A stretch of 64,000 bases of DNA, taken from contig NZ_PQGG01000028.1 in assembly GCF_002915595.1 (NCBI RefSeq), positions 153,694-217,693 on the forward strand. The letters run 5' to 3'. How positions within the stretch are numbered: the stretch's first letter is position 1; every line of letters starts with the position of its first letter. This DNA is from Zhongshania marina. GTDB lineage: Bacteria > Pseudomonadota > Gammaproteobacteria > Pseudomonadales > Spongiibacteraceae. Of this stretch, positions 51,977 through 61,241 are shown in pieces. Made by a program: the position numbers and the translations under genes. The notes beneath the pieces were generated by a model that was given only the letters and a program-made list of their open reading frames with translations, ran no database searches and was not told the origin of the DNA.

Positions 51977-53248
51977 TTAGCGGTTAAGAGCTTCACTGGA
52001 TAGCTTTTCTATCAGCGCCTGACAGATGAGAGCTGTCGATGCCGCATCGATACGCGCCTGCTTGGTCGCCAGCAACTCTTCCTGAGCGGCAATCAAATCG
52101 AGATAGCGATAACGACCATTTTCGTAAGCTTCACGGGTTAATTTAAGTGCGTTTTCTAGCGCTGGGATCACCACATTTTGGGTTTTATTGGCGGCCGCGA
52201 TGCTTTGCTTTCTGAGCGACCAGGCTTCAAAAAGTTGGGCATGCAAACGCAAGAGCAGATCCTGTCGGGCATAATCCACGGCATTGCGATTGGCCAGAGC
52301 CGCTTTCACTTCACCGCTGTTTCTCTTATTAGAGAACAAGGGAATGGAGAGCCCCACGGTGAATGCTGAATCGCCTGTTTCTTCGAAGCGTTTGATGCCT
52401 GCACGCCACGTCAGATCACTGCGTCCACCTGCGCGAGCCAATGTCACTGCGGCATCCCTGATCCGCGCCTCACTTGCAAACACCTGAATAGTCGGGGAAG
52501 TTTTTATTCGCGCATACAGCTGCTCAAAGCCTGAATTTTCTCCGAATTCAAAAAGGCTCCCCTCCAGTGTGCTAAATGCCGGGGTGGTGTCACCCCAAAA
52601 CCGAGCGAGCTGCACTTTCTGGCGCTGAAACTGTTCCTCCAACGAAGCAAGACGGATTTCCGCACGCGCAACGGCGGCTTGCCCACGCATGACTTCCGCT
52701 TCAGGTGCCGCTCCCTGTTTGGAGCGTGTTTTGAGGGTTTTTAACAACGATTGGGACAGTGCTAGAGATTCCTCAGCGAGCCGAATGTTGGCCTGGGTTG
52801 CCAAGCCCTCTATATAGGCGGTCGTCAGCTCACCGAGCACATCAAGGGTAGTGGCTTGTTGTTCCCATTCCGCCTGATTGATACGAGCATCTGTATAGGA
52901 AACGCGGGCCTGACGTTTACCTGCCAGTTCAATCACTGACGATATCGCCAGTGTGGTTTCTGCTGAATCAAATCCTGCCGTACTGCCGGATCCAGCGAAG
53001 TTTTCTACCTCAAGTTCAAATGCCATCGCTGGGCGTAAGGCGCTGGTTTGCCTTCGGGCGCTCAGCGCTTCCTGTGTGAATCTGTATTGGTAGAGTTGTG
53101 GATTGTTTGACAGCGTGCGGGCTAGCGCGTCATTTAGAGTCAGCTTGGTATCGGCGTACGCAGCATTTGCCGTGATGGTCAAACTGCAGAGTAGAAAAGC
53201 AAGCCACGCACAGGGCTTATGGCACCTGTAAAAAGTGAGTAATTGCAT
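51977..53248 (-). CDS. czcC: Outer-membrane efflux factor CzcC (transposon copy)
   Basis: A 423-residue TolC-family protein forming the outer-membrane duct of the Czc pump. The signal peptide ends near residue 32 (NAAYA). Two related halves follow, with LENFAGSGSTAGFDSAETTLAISSVIELAGKRQAR and later FAVGLSIPLFS-like FTVGLSIPLFSNKRNSGEVKAA. It is complete, unlike its homologue at 44686-60280. Alignment of the two is what shows the exact break in the latter. It starts 60 bases after the CzcI-like gene. Confidence 0.93.
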   Translation of the reverse strand: MQLLTFYRCHKPCAWLAFLLCSLTITANAAYADTKLTLNDALARTLSNNPQLYQYRFTQEALSARRQTSALRPAMAFELEVENFAGSGSTAGFDSAETTLAISSVIELAGKRQARVSYTDARINQAEWEQQATTLDVLGELTTAYIEGLATQANIRLAEESLALSQSLLKTLKTRSKQGAAPEAEVMRGQAAVARAEIRLASLEEQFQRQKVQLARFWGDTTPAFSTLEGSLFEFGENSGFEQLYARIKTSPTIQVFASEARIRDAAVTLARAGGRSDLTWRAGIKRFEETGDSAFTVGLSIPLFSNKRNSGEVKAALANRNAVDYARQDLLLRLHAQLFEAWSLRKQSIAAANKTQNVVIPALENALKLTREAYENGRYRYLDLIAAQEELLATKQARIDAASTALICQALIEKLSSEALNR

Positions 53249-53308
53249 GGATAAGTCCTAATATAAGTCGTAATTCCGCAAGTGCGGGTAAAAAACGGTA
53301 CTTAGGGC

Positions 53309-53674
53309 TTATGCTTTAGGAGGGCGCAGGATGGTTTCGAAGGTATTGGGAAAAGCGCTTTCCGAATAAAAGGAAACAGGTGATGAACTCTTCGTCAATA
53401 AAAGCTGATCGGTAGAGACTAGAATAGCGGGACAAAAATGAGCGTGACCGTGGCAGCAGTGATGACAATCCAATGTCGAAGAGGCCGACGTATCTGTAGT
53501 AAGAGTTTTGACGTCGTGTTTTTCAACTTCAAGCACGCCAAGATGTTGATGGGCCTCGTCGAAAGTCACATGCTCAGAACTTGACTGGTGCAGTTGATGT
53601 GCGTCGCCCATAGACATACCGGATTGCAAAACAATCAGTGCAAGCAAAAAATATGTCAGGACACGTTTAAGCAT
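53309..53674 (-). CDS. Small secreted His/Cys-rich protein, CzcI-like (transposon copy)
   Basis: A 121-residue protein with a signal peptide (LTYFLLALIVLQSGMSMGDA), HQLHQSSSEHVTFDEAHQH, the metal knot LDCHHCCHGHAHFC and the tail ETILRPPKA. It shares order and motifs with the proteins at 44290 and 31085. Position before czcC equals that of CzcI in Cupriavidus, though the sequence is only loosely like it. Function is inferred: periplasmic metal binding or modulation of the pump. Confidence 0.75.
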   Translation of the reverse strand: MLKRVLTYFLLALIVLQSGMSMGDAHQLHQSSSEHVTFDEAHQHLGVLEVEKHDVKTLTTDTSASSTLDCHHCCHGHAHFCPAILVSTDQLLLTKSSSPVSFYSESAFPNTFETILRPPKA

Positions 53675-53714
53675 TTTTTAATCTATCTGATCACTTGATC
53701 TCGAAAACAGGTCG

Positions 53715-54611
53715 CTATCGTAGCAGAAGTATACGCCGAGCGCCGTTTAAAACAATAAAGCCAATAATAACCCCAACCACCAAATCCGGAATGTGTGATC
53801 CCGTCATCGCCACTAGAATGCCGGCAATGATGACGCCGGTATTGGCCAACACATCATTGGCTGAGAATATCCAGCTGGCCTTCATATGTGCCCCTTGGTT
53901 ACGCGATTTGAAGATTAGCAAGAGGCAAGCAATATTCGCTACCAAGGCAACGGCGCCTGCCCCCATCATGAGTACTGAAACGGGTTCGCTCCCGTAGACA
54001 GCTCGCCTAAAGACTTCGAGTAGGACGCCCACAGCAAGCGCGAGCTGTAGCCAGCCAGAGAAATGGGCAGCCTTGAGCTTAAGTCGAGCGGCCTTACCCA
54101 CCGCATACAGCGACGCACCATAGACCGCAGCATCGGCAAACATATCCAGCGAGTCAGCGATTAAGCCAGTGGATTGCGCCACAATGCCCACGCCAAACTC
54201 AAGTGCAAACATGACCGCGTTGATTGCCAGCAACCACCGTAATACCCGCGCCTCTCTTACTTCGTCGGACTTTGCCGTTACCTGGGCTTGCCGAACGGCA
54301 TCAAAATCTACCGGCTCCAATGAAATCAGTTGTGCCCGAAGACCAACAGAGATCATGGTTTTTTCCACTGTCTCCGCAATATCTGGGTGATATATCCGCA
54401 CCCTGCGGTTGGAAATGTCGAATTCGAAGGTGAGCCCCTCATCAAAACTAGCAAATGCAGTGCGAATCAGGTTCTCTTCTGACGGGCAATCCATATCAGT
54501 GACATGAAACACGCTTACGTGGCTGGCTCCAGCCTGCATATCGCTGTTCGCTTCAGCCTGTGTTGGCGCTGTGCTGCTAGAGCCGCAGCACACTTTCGAA
54601 TCTGTTGACAT
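53715..54611 (-). CDS. CDF-family cation transporter with N-terminal metal domain
   Basis: A 298-residue fusion. Residues 1-15 carry VCCGSSS. Residues 30-105 form a heavy-metal-associated fold with DMDCPSEENLI, having a single Cys rather than CxxC. Residues 120-298 are a CDF transporter with SLDMFADAAVYGASLYAVG and, near the end, ANDVLANTGVIIAGI. Both metal sites differ from the His/Asp form of CzcD, suggesting another ion such as Cd(II) or Pb(II). It diverges from merR over a MerR operator, so it is the first regulated gene; the CzcI-like gene follows after 40 bases. Confidence 0.85.
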   Translation of the reverse strand: MSTDSKVCCGSSSTAPTQAEANSDMQAGASHVSVFHVTDMDCPSEENLIRTAFASFDEGLTFEFDISNRRVRIYHPDIAETVEKTMISVGLRAQLISLEPVDFDAVRQAQVTAKSDEVREARVLRWLLAINAVMFALEFGVGIVAQSTGLIADSLDMFADAAVYGASLYAVGKAARLKLKAAHFSGWLQLALAVGVLLEVFRRAVYGSEPVSVLMMGAGAVALVANIACLLLIFKSRNQGAHMKASWIFSANDVLANTGVIIAGILVAMTGSHIPDLVVGVIIGFIVLNGARRILLLR

Positions 54612-54639
54612 AGCCGACTCTTGTTAGATGGATATACCA

Positions 54640-54670
54640 AGGCTACACTCTATAGTAACAATAGAGTCAA
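54640..54670 (-). promoter_or_regulatory. CadR/PbrR-type MerR operator and promoter
   Basis: On the minus strand TTGACT (54665-54670) and TAGCCT (54640-54645) are exactly 19 bases apart. The spacer holds the dyad ACTCTAT-seven bases-ATAGAGT (54647-54667), very like PbrR and CadR sites. Transcription leftward would start about 20 bases before the CDF start codon. merR begins 12 bases to the right, so the same site should control merR. Confidence 0.92.
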
Positions 54671-54681
54671 GGGGGAAACCT

Positions 54682-55107
54682 ATGAAAATTGGTGAGCTCG
54701 CTAAACGCAGTGGCTGTTCGATCCAAGCGATACGCCACTACGAAAAGGAAGGCTTAATCTCCGAGCCTGCTCGTACTGACGGCAACTTCCGTATATATAG
54801 TACTGGCGCGCTTGAAAAATTGTCATTCATCAAGAATTGCCGTGCGCTGGATCTGACGTTAAGCGAAATCAAACACCTCATCTCGCTACAACACTCACCA
54901 GGCACACCGTGTGAAGCGGTGAATGACATGATTGATGCTCACCTGCACATTGTCGAGACCCGTATCACGGATCTCCAAAATCTTCAGCGTGATCTAAAGC
55001 GGTTGCGACATAAATGTGGTCGCGCACGATCTATCGATCAGTGCGGAATATTAAATGAACTATCGCCAAAATCGCAGCATACGTTTACAGATAACAAAAG
55101 GAAGTAA
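54682..55107 (+). CDS. cadR: Cd/Pb-type MerR-family regulator (CadR/PbrR-like)
   Basis: A 141-residue MerR protein with helix-turn-helix MKIGELAKRSGCSIQAIRHYEKEGL. It carries Cys77 (the divalent-metal residue), Cys112 and Cys121, the set used by CadR and PbrR for Cd(II), Pb(II) or Zn(II). I chose ATG 54682 with GGGGGA upstream; the longer frame from 54628 would cover the operator. The tyrosine recombinase starts two bases after its stop, so regulator and recombinase are probably co-translated. Confidence 0.9.
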   Translation: MKIGELAKRSGCSIQAIRHYEKEGLISEPARTDGNFRIYSTGALEKLSFIKNCRALDLTLSEIKHLISLQHSPGTPCEAVNDMIDAHLHIVETRITDLQNLQRDLKRLRHKCGRARSIDQCGILNELSPKSQHTFTDNKRK

Positions 55108-55109
55108 GG

Positions 55110-56360
55110 GTGACAGACCTTGATCACTATATCCGGGCGGCAACACGCGATAACACGCGTTTAAGTTACCGTGCGGCTGTTGAACATTTTGAAAGTCACT
55201 GGGGTGGTTTTCTTCCTGCGACCGCCGATAGCGTGGCTCGCTATTTGGTGGATTATGCAAATACTTTGTCAGTAAACACACTGCGTCAACGACTAGCTGG
55301 TCTAGCGGCCTGGCATCTTGATCAGGGCTTTCCTGACCCGACCAAAGCCCCGCATGTAAAAAAAGTGTTAAAGGGCATCGCCGAATTGCACCCAGTCGTC
55401 CCAAAGCAAGCCAAACCAATTCAGCTTGACCAGCTAACGCTACTGGTAAGCTCGTTTGATCATTTTATTGAAACTGGCTCACCAAAAGAAGCGCTGCAAT
55501 CGATCCGGGATAAAGCCCTATTGTTGATCGGTTTCTGGCGTGCGTTCCGCAGTGATGAATTAGCCCGACTTAGTGTAGAGCATATTCAGGCGGAGTCTGG
55601 AAAAGGGATGGACATATTTGTCCCCCGCAGTAAAGGCGATCATTCTAGACTGGGGCGGCGATACAAGGCTCCTGCATTAAAACAACTTTGTCCTGTCGAA
55701 GCTTATTTAGATTGGGTCAGTGCGGCGCAAATAAAGGTCGGGCCGGTTTTTCGTTCGATTAATCGTTGGGGACATATATCCGAAGACGCACTTCATCCCG
55801 CAAGCATCATCGGCATTATTCAGCAGTGCTGTTCACGAGCCGACATAGATGAGGCGAACTTGTTTAGCAGTCACTCTCTAAGAAGAGGTTTCGCCACCTG
55901 GGCAAATGCGCAAGGTTGGGATACGAAATCCTTGATGGAATACGTGGGTTGGAAAGATGTTCAGTCCGCGATGCGATACATAGACTCGCCAGATCCATTT
56001 GCTCAGTATCGTACAGAAACGGGAATTGCTACGGTAATTGCGCCAATCGAACAAGATGAACAAAAAACCATCCAAACGCTATTGGAGGTTCTTCTCGTTC
56101 TAGAGCCTTATAGCAAGCTTTCCAAGCGCACTGACAGAGCAAAAAAATTAATCGAGGGGTATTGCTTGTCGCCGTTGTCAATGAATAAAGTCAATTTAGA
56201 AGGAAGGCATTACGAGATTATGGTCGAGCACAGTGACTACGATTCATTGGATGAAATCCTAGATGAACTACTTCACCGAATGCACGAGATCGCGTCAGAG
56301 AATCAATGCATGCTGGAGGTTAGCGTTCGCGATCCTCGCACCGATAAACACTGGGATTAA
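55110..56360 (+). CDS. Tyrosine recombinase, probable cointegrate resolvase
   Basis: A 416-residue site-specific recombinase. The N-terminal arm-type domain is residues 1-95. The catalytic residues are visible as Arg147 (FRSDEL), Lys175 (RSKGD), His255 and Arg258 (SHSLRRGFAT), Trp281 (GWKD) and Tyr290 (MRYID). Tn3 elements of the TnpI and TnpS groups use such enzymes to resolve cointegrates. About 115 residues beyond the catalytic Tyr form an unrecognised C-terminal extension. It starts with GTG behind AAGGAAG inside the merR end; tnpA follows after 29 bases. Confidence 0.88.
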   Translation: MTDLDHYIRAATRDNTRLSYRAAVEHFESHWGGFLPATADSVARYLVDYANTLSVNTLRQRLAGLAAWHLDQGFPDPTKAPHVKKVLKGIAELHPVVPKQAKPIQLDQLTLLVSSFDHFIETGSPKEALQSIRDKALLLIGFWRAFRSDELARLSVEHIQAESGKGMDIFVPRSKGDHSRLGRRYKAPALKQLCPVEAYLDWVSAAQIKVGPVFRSINRWGHISEDALHPASIIGIIQQCCSRADIDEANLFSSHSLRRGFATWANAQGWDTKSLMEYVGWKDVQSAMRYIDSPDPFAQYRTETGIATVIAPIEQDEQKTIQTLLEVLLVLEPYSKLSKRTDRAKKLIEGYCLSPLSMNKVNLEGRHYEIMVEHSDYDSLDEILDELLHRMHEIASENQCMLEVSVRDPRTDKHWD

Positions 56361-56389
56361 CAGACTCTGTTTTTAAAGGAATTTGAAAT

Positions 56390-59300
56390 ATGAGCAGTCT
56401 GCATGAAACTGCCTATCCTCGACTGCGCAACACCATCACAGATAAAGAGCTCAAGGAGTATTACACTCCAACACCAGAAGAACTAATACTGATCTCATCA
56501 GAAAAAAGGCCGATTCTACGTGTCGGGCTCATTCTGAATTTAAAATTACTTCAACGACTCGGATACTTTGTGCCTGTGGCCTCAGTGCCACGCTCGATTA
56601 TGCAGCATGTGCTCGATGCGATGGGTATAAAACGACCGATTACTCTTAAACAGCTCAAAGACTACGACCGGTCGGGGTCTCGATCACGTCAGCAACAACA
56701 ATTAAGGGAATATCTCGGCATAAAGCCATTCGATTTAAGCGACCAGCCTTGGCTCACTCAAATTGCTGAAAATGCATCAGAGACAAAAGAGATGCTCGCA
56801 GATATCATCAACGTGATGCTAGAGGAATTGGCGCATCATCATTTCGAGCTGCCCGGATTTACAGTCCTCAAACGAATCGCTCGCGCAGCAAGAAATAAAG
56901 TCAATGATGCCTGTTTTCGCGAGATTGGACTGGATCTCTCGCCAGAAGCCAAACAAAAAATTGATGAATTACTGAACCCGTCCGATGGCGCTTACAGTGC
57001 CTGGAATATTCTTAAACGTGAACCCAAAAAGCCGGGTAACAAAGAAGTTCGAAGTTATCTTCAGCATGTTCATTGGCTCCAAACATTAGGTGAAACTCTC
57101 CCTGAGGCCAACATTCCGGTTGTGAAATATCGGCAGTTTGCCCTAGAGGCTCGTGCATTAACAGCCCCCGAAATGGCACGACTCAAAGTCCATAAGCGCT
57201 ATGCACTTGCCGTAATATTGATTCGCCAACAACATAGTAAAGCCTTGGACGATGTTGCAAACTTGTATATCAAGATGCTGCGAAGCATGGAAGCTGGTGC
57301 CCAGGCCGCATTGAACAAATATATCCTGGAGCACCAAAAACAAATCGATGCCTTGATTGCAAAATTTCGCGACGTTCTTATCGCTTACGACCAAGATTCT
57401 GAACAATTAGCCAAACTGCAAGCGATTGGAGGTGTCTTGGGCGATGACGCTAGCGCGCTGATTGATCGTTGCAATCAGCACATTGCTTATGCCGGAAACA
57501 ATTACTACCCCTTCATGTTAAGCAATTACCGCCAGAAACGCGCTTTGCTTTTCAATTGTCTGGATATACTGGATTTGCAATCAAGCTCCAGCGATACCAG
57601 CAGCACGACATTGCTTATCCTGCTAAAGAGTTTGCGTAGTACTCGATCAGAATTTATCAGCGAAGAGACACTTAATCAGCATTTGCCTGAGCCATTTGAT
57701 ACCAGTTGGTTTACAGAAAAATGGCGCAAGCTGATCCTGTCGAACACGAAGAACGAAACCGGAATAACTCAACGACTTTTCCATAGAAAATACCTTGAAC
57801 TCTGTTTGTTGTTACACATCAAGCACGAGCTCTCATCGGGCGATTTGTATATTCCGTTTAGCGTCGAATTTGATGACTATCGCGAGCAACTGGTGGACGA
57901 TGAAACATTGGATGACGAATTAGACGAGTATAGTGAACAGGTGGAGATGCCACTGAATAATGCGCATTTGTTTGTTACTAACTTAAAGCAGGAGCTATCA
58001 GATCGATCAAAACAGGTAGACGAGCGATTTCCTGCCAATCTTCACGCCTCGATCAAAGAGGGTAAGCTGTCGATCAGTCCGATAAGAAGTGAACAACCGT
58101 TAGCCGAACTGCAAAAACTCGATGCACTGATTACGGAAAACCTCCCTGAAGTAAGCATTATTGACATCCTTACCGACACTGAAAAGTGGCTTGGTCTGCA
58201 TAAACTATTTGGGCCGTTGTCAGGGAATGAATTACGTATAGATGAACCCGAAAAGCGTTTCATCACCACGTTATTTTGCTATGGCTGTAATCTAGGGCCA
58301 GTTCAAACAGCCAAGTCTGTGAAGAATATCAGCAGAAAGCAGATTGCCTGGCTCAACCTTAGACATGCTTCCGAAGATCGCTTGGACAAAGCGATCACCC
58401 AAGTCGTCAATGCTTACAATAAATTTGATCTACCTAAATACTGGGGCAGCGGCAAGCACGCGTCGGCTGATGGAACGATGTGGGATCTGTACGAACAGAA
58501 CCTGTTAACGGAATACCATATTCGATATGGCGGTTATGGTGGTATTGGTTACTACCATGTTTCCGATACCTACATTGCATTGTTCAGTCATTTTATTCCA
58601 TGCGGTGTCTATGAAGCGGTGTACATACTAGACGGACTAATGAACAACAAATCTGACATCCAGCCCGATACGTTACATGGCGACACACAGGCGCAAAGCT
58701 ATCCAGTATTTGGTTTGTCACATTTGCTGGGCATCAATCTCATGCCTCGAATCCGCAACATTCAGGATTTGTTGCTTTTCCGACCTGACAATCGATATCG
58801 ATACAAAAGTATTGAGCCCTTGTTTGCAGGAAGCATAGACTTCAAATTAATCGAGCGGCATCTTCGAGATATGCTTCGCGTCGTCATATCGATCAAGAAA
58901 GGCAAAATTACCGCCTCAACGATTTTGCGTAGGCTTGGGACCTACAGTCGTAGAAACAAGCTATATTTGGCATTTAAAGAGCTGGGAAAGGCGATAAGAA
59001 CACTCTTTTTACTGCGCTATATCGATGAAATTGAGCTTCGAAAAACCATTCAATCAGCCACAAACAAAAGTGAGGAATTTAACGGTTTTATTAAATGGCT
59101 CTTTTTTGGAGGTGAGGGCATCATTGCAGAAAACGTCCGTCATGAGCAGCGGAAAATCGTTAAATACAACCAGCTAGTAGCTAATATGGTGATTCTCTAT
59201 AACGTTGAGAAAATGACCCATGTTCTGAAGCATTTGTCGAAAGAGGGTGTGATAATCAACAAAGAGCTGCTTAATGGGCTCTCACCATACCGAAATTCTA

Positions 59301-59398
59301 ATATTAATCGCTTTGGTGACTACAATTTGGATCTGGAAAAAGTAATTCCGCCGCTGGATTTTGGAATCAAGATACTGGAGACAGAAAAAGCGAAATAA
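56390..59398 (+). CDS. tnpA: Tn3-family transposase TnpA
   Basis: The 1002-residue DDE transposase that cuts at the inverted repeats and drives replicative transposition. The N-terminal region (ITDKELKEYYTPTPEELILI) is the helical domain of Tn3 transposases. Catalytic acids are Asp694 (SADGTMWDLYEQN), Asp765 (HGDTQAQSYPVFG) and Glu895 or 896 (KSEEFNGFIKW). The frame is intact, with AAAGGA before the ATG. It ends 29 bases before the right inverted repeat. Confidence 0.96.
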   Translation: MSSLHETAYPRLRNTITDKELKEYYTPTPEELILISSEKRPILRVGLILNLKLLQRLGYFVPVASVPRSIMQHVLDAMGIKRPITLKQLKDYDRSGSRSRQQQQLREYLGIKPFDLSDQPWLTQIAENASETKEMLADIINVMLEELAHHHFELPGFTVLKRIARAARNKVNDACFREIGLDLSPEAKQKIDELLNPSDGAYSAWNILKREPKKPGNKEVRSYLQHVHWLQTLGETLPEANIPVVKYRQFALEARALTAPEMARLKVHKRYALAVILIRQQHSKALDDVANLYIKMLRSMEAGAQAALNKYILEHQKQIDALIAKFRDVLIAYDQDSEQLAKLQAIGGVLGDDASALIDRCNQHIAYAGNNYYPFMLSNYRQKRALLFNCLDILDLQSSSSDTSSTTLLILLKSLRSTRSEFISEETLNQHLPEPFDTSWFTEKWRKLILSNTKNETGITQRLFHRKYLELCLLLHIKHELSSGDLYIPFSVEFDDYREQLVDDETLDDELDEYSEQVEMPLNNAHLFVTNLKQELSDRSKQVDERFPANLHASIKEGKLSISPIRSEQPLAELQKLDALITENLPEVSIIDILTDTEKWLGLHKLFGPLSGNELRIDEPEKRFITTLFCYGCNLGPVQTAKSVKNISRKQIAWLNLRHASEDRLDKAITQVVNAYNKFDLPKYWGSGKHASADGTMWDLYEQNLLTEYHIRYGGYGGIGYYHVSDTYIALFSHFIPCGVYEAVYILDGLMNNKSDIQPDTLHGDTQAQSYPVFGLSHLLGINLMPRIRNIQDLLLFRPDNRYRYKSIEPLFAGSIDFKLIERHLRDMLRVVISIKKGKITASTILRRLGTYSRRNKLYLAFKELGKAIRTLFLLRYIDEIELRKTIQSATNKSEEFNGFIKWLFFGGEGIIAENVRHEQRKIVKYNQLVANMVILYNVEKMTHVLKHLSKEGVIINKELLNGLSPYRNSNINRFGDYNLDLEKVIPPLDFGIKILETEKAK

Positions 59399-59427
59399 GA
59401 CTTATATATCAATAATTTAAGGTACAA

Positions 59428-59461
59428 TTGGCGAATTTTTCCAGAATGACGGCCGACCCTC
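59428..59461 (-). repeat. Right terminal inverted repeat of the transposon (34 bp)
   Basis: Exact reverse complement of 45156-45189, ending GGCCGACCCTC at 59461. It directly abuts the right TATAT. Confidence 0.95.
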
Positions 59462-59466
59462 TATAT
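59462..59466. repeat. Target-site duplication TATAT, right copy
   Basis: Matches 45151-45155. It is followed by AGCCCTAGCTGAG, which continues the czcC reading frame. Confidence 0.9.
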
Positions 59467-60280
59467 AGCCCTAGCTGAGGAAGCTCGAGATTTGGCAGTG
59501 AACACCCTCGCAGTGCTGGAGAATCGCGCAAAGCAGGGTGCCGGAACTGATTACGAAGTAAGGCGGGCAAGGGCGGCGCTTGCGCAAGCGAAGTTAAGGC
59601 TAAATTCTCTGCGACGGGAATACCAACGAGGATCGGTAAAGCTGGCTGCGTATTGGGGTGAAACAACCCCAAAGTGGATAGTTCTTGAGGGCGATCTCTA
59701 TCAATTTCGTGAGGTAGTTAGTTATGAAGAATTATATAGGGAGGCACAGTCTTCCCCTGCGATAGCCGTATTCGCAAGCGAGGCACGCATAAGAGATGCG
59801 GAATTGGCCTTGCTTAAAACTCAATCAATATCAGATATAAATTGGCAACTGGGTGTTCGGCAATTTGAAAATAGCGATGATACTGCATTTGTTGCTGGTC
59901 TATCTATTCCTTTGTTTAGCGGTACACGCAAGACCGGTGCAGTGAAAGCCGCGCGCGCAGCGCAGAACGAGGTAGTGTTTGAGCAGGCGTCCGCGCAATT
60001 AAAAATGCATGTTCAGCTTTTTGAGGCTTACTCACAGCGGGCTCAGCACCTCGCTGCAGTCAATGCCTATCGGAATACCATTCTGCCAGAGCTTAGCGCT
60101 TCGTTACGAGCGACTCAGCACGCCTATGAAGCTGGCCGTTACAGTTACATAGAATTGATCGCTGTACAAAGAGAGCTACTCAATGCGAAGCAGGCACTTA
60201 TCGAAAATGCGGCGGCCGCTTCACTCAATCAAAGCACCATAGAGCAACTTGTCGCAAAGCCGCTCACACCGCGTAAATAA
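59462..60280 (+). pseudogene. czcC: czcC, 3' part, cut by the transposon
   Basis: The remaining 270 or so codons of the chromosomal CzcC: LAEEARDLAVNTLAVLENRAKQGAGTDYEVRRARAALAQ, then FVAGLSIPLFSGTRKTGAVKAARAA. A frame can be read from TTG or internal codons such as 59492, but it lacks the signal peptide and first half, so no working outer-membrane protein is expected. The reading frame itself has not decayed, suggesting a recent insertion. Confidence 0.92.
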
Positions 60281-60316
60281 ATTATTTTGCATCAATATGC
60301 ACTCAAAATTCGGAAT

Positions 60317-61231
60317 ATGACAATGAAACAGCAATTAATAGTCACCCTCACAGTATTGCTACTGTGCCAAGCGAGTATGACCTTAGCGGACGAGACTCAC
60401 CAACATCATGATGAACATGAAGAGCAGTATAGTCTCGTAATAGGTGATGATATTGCGTCTAGCACCGGTATTAAAACCGACATCTCACGACCACATAGAA
60501 TTAAGCAAACTGCGAGGCTTTACGGAAATCTCACAACTGCGCCGGAACAAACCAGTCATGTACGTGCGCGTTTTTCAGGCGTTATTCATTCTGTTGCAGT
60601 GAATATTGGTGACAAGGTAGAAGCCGGTGATTTGTTGGCAATAGTGGAGTCAAACGGAAGTTTAAAGAACTATGAAATTCGTTCTCCGATTAGTGGAAGC
60701 GTGATTCAGCGGCATGCAAATGTGGGAGAAGTGGCTCGTGATCAAGTTCTGCTTTCAATTGTAAATACAGACTATTTATGGGCTGAACTGCGTGTATTTC
60801 CCTCCCAGCAAACCTCACTTCGTGCGGATCAGCACGTTTTTATAAGTGATGGCACTCTGCGTTTTGACACTAAGATTACACATATATTGCCTGCAGAGCA
60901 GTCGTCACCGTACCGTATTGCTCGGGTGAGAATAAACAATATTGACGACAGGTGGTTCCCCGGTCAATTGGTTCAAGCCGATGTAGTGATTAAGGAATTC
61001 GATCCCATTTTAGCGCTTAGAAAATCTGCCCTGCAAAGCTTAGATGACAAACTCGGTGTCTTTGTGAAAGAGGCTGAGGTCTATCGTTTTATTCCGATTG
61101 AGACCGGTCGCAGTGACGCGGATTTTATCGAAGTTATTTCCGGCATTTCCGCTGATACCGAATATGTGGTGACGAATAGCTACCTTCTTAAAGCAGATAT
61201 CGAAAAATCTGAATCTAGTCACGATCACTGA
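60317..61231 (+). CDS. czcB: Membrane fusion protein CzcB (chromosomal copy)
   Basis: A 304-residue adaptor with signal peptide (IVTLTVLLLCQASMTLAD), a short His-rich segment (HQHHDEHEE), the lipoyl-like RSPISGSVIQRHANVGEVARDQ and the ending KSESSHDH. It is homologous along its length to 50958-51929 but lacks about 20 residues of that copy's acidic His-rich stretch. The start MTMKQQLIV is set by comparison with the paralogue. The gene looks intact, but its upstream partner czcC is split, so transcription from the native promoter is blocked by the transposon. Confidence 0.9.
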   Translation: MTMKQQLIVTLTVLLLCQASMTLADETHQHHDEHEEQYSLVIGDDIASSTGIKTDISRPHRIKQTARLYGNLTTAPEQTSHVRARFSGVIHSVAVNIGDKVEAGDLLAIVESNGSLKNYEIRSPISGSVIQRHANVGEVARDQVLLSIVNTDYLWAELRVFPSQQTSLRADQHVFISDGTLRFDTKITHILPAEQSSPYRIARVRINNIDDRWFPGQLVQADVVIKEFDPILALRKSALQSLDDKLGVFVKEAEVYRFIPIETGRSDADFIEVISGISADTEYVVTNSYLLKADIEKSESSHDH

Positions 61232-61241
61232 GGTGCATACG

